7,530 bases of DNA from CAZOWW01 sp964583765 (lineage in GTDB: Bacteria > Actinomycetota > Actinomycetes > Actinomycetales > Kineosporiaceae): assembly GCA_964583765.1 (NCBI GenBank), contig CAZOWW010000193.1, forward strand, positions 1 through 7,530, given 5' to 3'. Of the stretch, positions 5,404 to 7,530 are shown piece after piece. The notes beneath the pieces were generated by a model. The model was not told the origin of the DNA, searched no databases, and saw only the letters and a program-made list of their open reading frames with translations. The translations under genes and the position numbers were made by a program. Positions within the stretch are counted from its first letter, which is position 1; each line of letters begins with the position of its first letter.

Positions 5404-5446
5404 CTGTTATCCAAGATCGATAGCTGCTAAGGAGTTGCTGAGCTGC

Positions 5447-5467
5447 TGATCGCGCCGTGATCGCGCC
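5447..5467 (+). repeat. Tandem 10-bp repeat, candidate integrase arm sites
   Basis: TGATCGCGCC occurs twice with one base between (5447-5456 and 5458-5467). The layout, two direct repeats with a single spacer base, copies that of the repeat at 2881-2903, although the sequence differs. Position downstream of the integrase fits arm-type sites. This is inference. Confidence 0.4.
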
Positions 5468-5851
5468 AATCCCAGATTGCTGACCCCCACGGCCATGCGG
5501 CGGTGGTGGCGTCCACCTATGGGAGGCCTGCCACACGCGCCGTTGTCGTGCCGCCAATGATGTCCGTGTCTGAGTTCCGCCATAGCGGGGCGTTGGATGC
5601 GCGGTCGGTAGGAAGGGGTGTTTCGCCGTCTGGCAGCCACTATCGTAGTGCGGACAGTGGGCATTTCCTTCGGTGTCAATACTCCGTGCTCACGCTTATG
5701 TGGACTTCGTTTCTCATCCCGGTCGCGCCAGCGGTCTGATCGAGCTCGGTCCCATGGGTGGCGCATCTGGTTCTTACCTCTCCCGTCCTCTGGATCTCCG
5801 GGCTTCGGGAGCGTAGATCCAACACGTTGAGGAATGAAAGCATTGGAGGAA

Positions 5852-5901
5852 GCGAGGGCGGGAATGTTGGTCCCCTGTGTAGAGGTGGTTCCCGCCCTCG
5901 C
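5852..5901 (-). terminator. 13-bp-stem hairpin downstream of the integrase
   Basis: The arms 5852-5864 and 5889-5901 are perfectly complementary (GCGAGGGCGGGAA and its partner) around a 24-base loop. It lies about 55 bases after the integrase stop on the minus strand, where a terminator belongs. The long loop is unusual for a terminator, so a recombinase-related structure is an alternative. Confidence 0.45.
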
Positions 5902-5954
5902 GACTGCGCGTAGAGTCCCTACTGGGTAATTGCGGCGAGATCTACTCCTGTGGC

Positions 5955-7268
5955 TTATGAATCCCAGAGCGCCCGACCCATGCGTGCCGCGGCATCTCTG
6001 GACGATGCTGAGGCCACGTGAGTGTAACGCTGAGTGAGTCTGAGGTCGGAATGGCCGAGCACCTCCATCACTGTGCGGACGTGTATTCCCTGCTCGATCA
6101 AGAGGGTTCCGGCCGTGTGGCGGCCGTCGTGTAGACGCGCGTCTCGCACCCCTGCTTCGGCCAGAACTGTCTTCCACTCGCCCCAGTCGTCGCGAGGGCT
6201 GATGGGGCGGCCGTCGTGCTTGCAGAACACCAGGTCGTAGTCGTGCCAGTCCTCTCCTGCGACGTCCCGTTGTTCCTGTTGAGTTTGCTGGTGTTGGCGC
6301 AGGATGGTCACAAGTTGGGGCGGGAGGGCGATGGTGCGTCGGCTCTTGCCCTTGGGCTCACGGAAGATGAGGCCACCGTCCTTTCGTTGGGGGCAGGTGC
6401 TGGCGTGACCGGTGCAATCCTTGGTGCAGGGTGGGGGACAGGCACGGGTGTGCTGGCGACAATCGGGCGGGCACTGGACGAATCGGTGACGCGTCCGGCC
6501 CTTGGTGTCCAGCCGCATCCCACACTCGTGAGGATTGGCGCACCCGTGGCGCCACTTCGTGCGCTGGATCTGCCACCACACCTTGACCTGACCTCCGTCC
6601 AGGTCGACGTACTTCCATCGCAGGCCGAGGGCCTCGCCTTGGCGGAGTCCTAGAGCGAGTCCTACGGACCAGCGCACGCCGTTGGTCCGTGGCATGGCTG
6701 CGTTGAGTACGCGGCGGGTCTCTTCCTGGGTGAGGGGTTCGATTTCGTCTTCTCGGACGGAGGGCGCGTCCACGAGCTTGGCTACGTTCCGGGGGACGTG
6801 GCCGCGTCGGTAGGCGATTTCCAGGGCCCGGGAGATAATGCGGTGCACCTTTAGCTGGTGGCTGGGGGCTTTCCCCGCGGCCTGCATGGTCGCGTAGAGC
6901 TTGTCGAGGTGCTCGGGACGGAGCCGGTCGAGCCGGTGTTGTCCGATCTCCGGGAGGATCCAGTTCTTCGCTTTGGACCGGTAGTCGTCCAGAGAACGCG
7001 GTGCGAGGGTGCGGGACGCGGTGGTGTCCAAGTAGGTCGTTACCCACTCGGCGACCGTCGGGGCCCTGCCGGGCTCGCGCAGGGCCCCGGTGTCCCGTTC
7101 CTTCTCAAGTTTGCGGACCTTGCGAAGTACCTCGGCCTCGGTGGTGGCTTGGACGTGACGCCGGTCGGGACGGCCGTTGTCCTTGACCCCGACGGTGACG
7201 CGTCCATGCCAGTAGCCGTCCTTGCCGAGGTAGACGCTCGATGTGCCGTTCGGGCGGCGGGAGCTCAT
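5955..7268 (-). CDS. int: Tyrosine recombinase / integrase, 437 aa
   Basis: This is a complete phage-type integrase. The N-terminal AP2-like arm-binding region (about 8-60) is followed by a SAM-like core-binding domain (70-165, with TVAEWVTTYLDT and LRPEHLDKLYATM) and the catalytic domain from about 175. The catalytic set is present: Arg209 in LGLRQGEAL, a Lys in the PKGKSRR hairpin (306 or 308), His380 and Arg383 in LHDGRH, His406 in LGHSD and nucleophile Tyr415 in RYTHV. An insert at about 243-292 between Arg209 and the Lys hairpin carries eight cysteines and several histidines, suggesting metal binding. I recall similar inserts in other actinomycete integrases. It catalyses site-specific insertion and, with the excisionase, excision of the element. 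ATG 7268 overlaps the TGA of the upstream HTH gene (TGATG), so the two are translationally coupled. Its C-terminal 87 residues are nearly the same as the remnant at 1529-1802. The target site is not proven by this window. Confidence 0.96.
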   Translation of the reverse strand: MSSRRPNGTSSVYLGKDGYWHGRVTVGVKDNGRPDRRHVQATTEAEVLRKVRKLEKERDTGALREPGRAPTVAEWVTTYLDTTASRTLAPRSLDDYRSKAKNWILPEIGQHRLDRLRPEHLDKLYATMQAAGKAPSHQLKVHRIISRALEIAYRRGHVPRNVAKLVDAPSVREDEIEPLTQEETRRVLNAAMPRTNGVRWSVGLALGLRQGEALGLRWKYVDLDGGQVKVWWQIQRTKWRHGCANPHECGMRLDTKGRTRHRFVQCPPDCRQHTRACPPPCTKDCTGHASTCPQRKDGGLIFREPKGKSRRTIALPPQLVTILRQHQQTQQEQRDVAGEDWHDYDLVFCKHDGRPISPRDDWGEWKTVLAEAGVRDARLHDGRHTAGTLLIEQGIHVRTVMEVLGHSDLRLTQRYTHVASASSRDAAARMGRALWDS

Positions 7269-7530
7269 CAGGCGGCACCCGCCAGGCGGCGCAGATTTGC
7301 CACGTAGACATCCAGAGCATCGGGCGGAATGCGTCGCAGCCGGCCGACAGGCACGGACTCAATCTCTCCGGCCTTCAGAAGCGCGTACACGTTCGTGCGG
7401 CCGATTCCCAGACGCTCGGCAGCCTCTTCGACGGTCAGCAGGAGCTTGAGAGTGGGCACCGCGGGTGCGGTAGTCGGGGTGGTGATGGTGTCCTCCGGGA
7501 CGGTGATGGGGGTGGGCTGGACCAGGTGGG
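7268..7530 (-). CDS. xis: Excisionase-like HTH protein (runs off the window edge)
   Basis: The core LTVEEAAERLGIGRTNVYALLKAGEIESVPVGR... is a MerR-type helix-turn-helix of the HTH_17/excisionase class: the recognition helix region RTNVYALLKAGEI is followed by the wing VGRLRRIPPDALDVYV. Proteins of this kind direct excision and often regulate int. A GTG at 7459 would give 63 aa, but it has no ribosome binding site. The frame stays open to the window edge through a Pro/Thr-rich stretch (PTPITVPEDTITTPTT), so the true start probably lies to the right of 7530 and the gene is partial here. It overlaps the integrase start by one base. Confidence 0.88.
   Translation of the reverse strand, partial: HLVQPTPITVPEDTITTPTTAPAVPTLKLLLTVEEAAERLGIGRTNVYALLKAGEIESVPVGRLRRIPPDALDVYVANLRRLAGAA

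Larger units (their letters stand above)
5404..5954. other. Non-coding stretch between the defence operon and integrase
   Basis: I see no gene with a credible protein. The stretch contains a tandem repeat (5447-5467), a small perfect stem CACTA/TAGTG (5638-5650) and the hairpin at 5852-5901. I looked for a tRNA 3' half, expected beside an integrase, and did not find one. The attachment site of this integrase is therefore either the tRNA-Thr half at 2994 or outside the window. Confidence 0.5.
2994..7530. mobile_element. Probable left end of an integrative element carrying the defence pair
   Basis: An attachment core (2994-3036), cargo (the RloAB pair) and an int/xis module follow in order. 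Further element functions such as replication and transfer would lie right of the window, since xis/int are usually last in such modules. The assignment depends on the intact integrase using the tRNA-Thr site, which the sequence does not prove. Confidence 0.45.

Noticed and set aside
5404..5954. A tRNA-derived attachment core directly downstream of the intact integrase
   Set aside because: I found no T-arm or acceptor-like sequence on either strand in this stretch.
5407..6177. Minus-strand 256-codon frame overlapping the integrase 3' end
   Set aside because: It is out of frame with the integrase, low-complexity in Arg/Ser, and has no ribosome binding site or recognisable motif.
6216..6653. 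Plus-strand frame of 145 codons inside the integrase
   Set aside because: It is antisense to the well-supported integrase catalytic domain; high-GC genes routinely produce such shadows.
6358..7047. Minus-strand 229-codon frame within the integrase
   Set aside because: It is a shifted reading of the integrase, Pro/Arg-rich with no fold-like pattern.

Overview
The window looks like accessory DNA from a high-GC actinomycete, most likely Streptomyces or a close relative. The evidence is the GC-rich wobble positions in most genes, an integrase/excisionase pair of the kind found in actinomycete integrative elements, and 3' tRNA halves that match my memory of an actinobacterial tRNA-Thr(CGT). No core housekeeping gene is present.

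Left part (1-3130). A small unrecognised gene (99-404) is followed by about 285 bases with no visible gene. Then comes a segment bounded by two direct copies of the 3' half of a tRNA-Thr-like gene (691-733 and 2994-3036). The copies agree from exactly the anticodon loop onward, are each followed by a strong hairpin, and share about 140 bases in all. Similarity stops abruptly at the anticodon loop on the left, which is the hallmark of a tyrosine-integrase attachment site. Between them lie a membrane-anchored protein of unknown function (822-1442, minus), a frameshifted 3' remnant of a tyrosine integrase (1529-1802, minus) joined base-to-base to the 5' half of a second tRNA (1803-1833, minus), and an intact HEAT-repeat gene (2016-2846, plus). 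This reads as a decayed older integrative element.

Middle (3131-5403). A two-gene operon with clearly lower wobble GC encodes an AAA15/RloA-like ATPase (3347-4783) and an RloB-family protein with TOPRIM-like features (4791-5378), 7 bases apart. This is an RloAB/AbiL-type anti-phage pair, the main functional cargo here. The two genes carry five TTA leucine codons, which in Streptomyces would tie translation to the bldA tRNA. The RloB protein has Gly-Ala where the family usually has Glu-Gly in the first acidic motif.

Right part (5404-7530). A 550-base stretch without genes holds a tandem 10-bp repeat and a 13-bp-stem hairpin. It is followed on the minus strand by a full-length tyrosine integrase (5955-7268) and, one base overlapping, an excisionase-like HTH protein (7268 to the window edge). 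The rest of this younger element probably lies to the right, beyond the window.

Putting it together, the defence pair sits between a tRNA-Thr-type attachment scar and an apparently functional int/xis module, next to the wreck of an earlier element whose integrase was closely related. The defence family is known. The less ordinary points are the altered RloB motif, the tRNA/integrase fusion junction, and the attachment-core-like sequence that supplies the stop codon of the HEAT gene.
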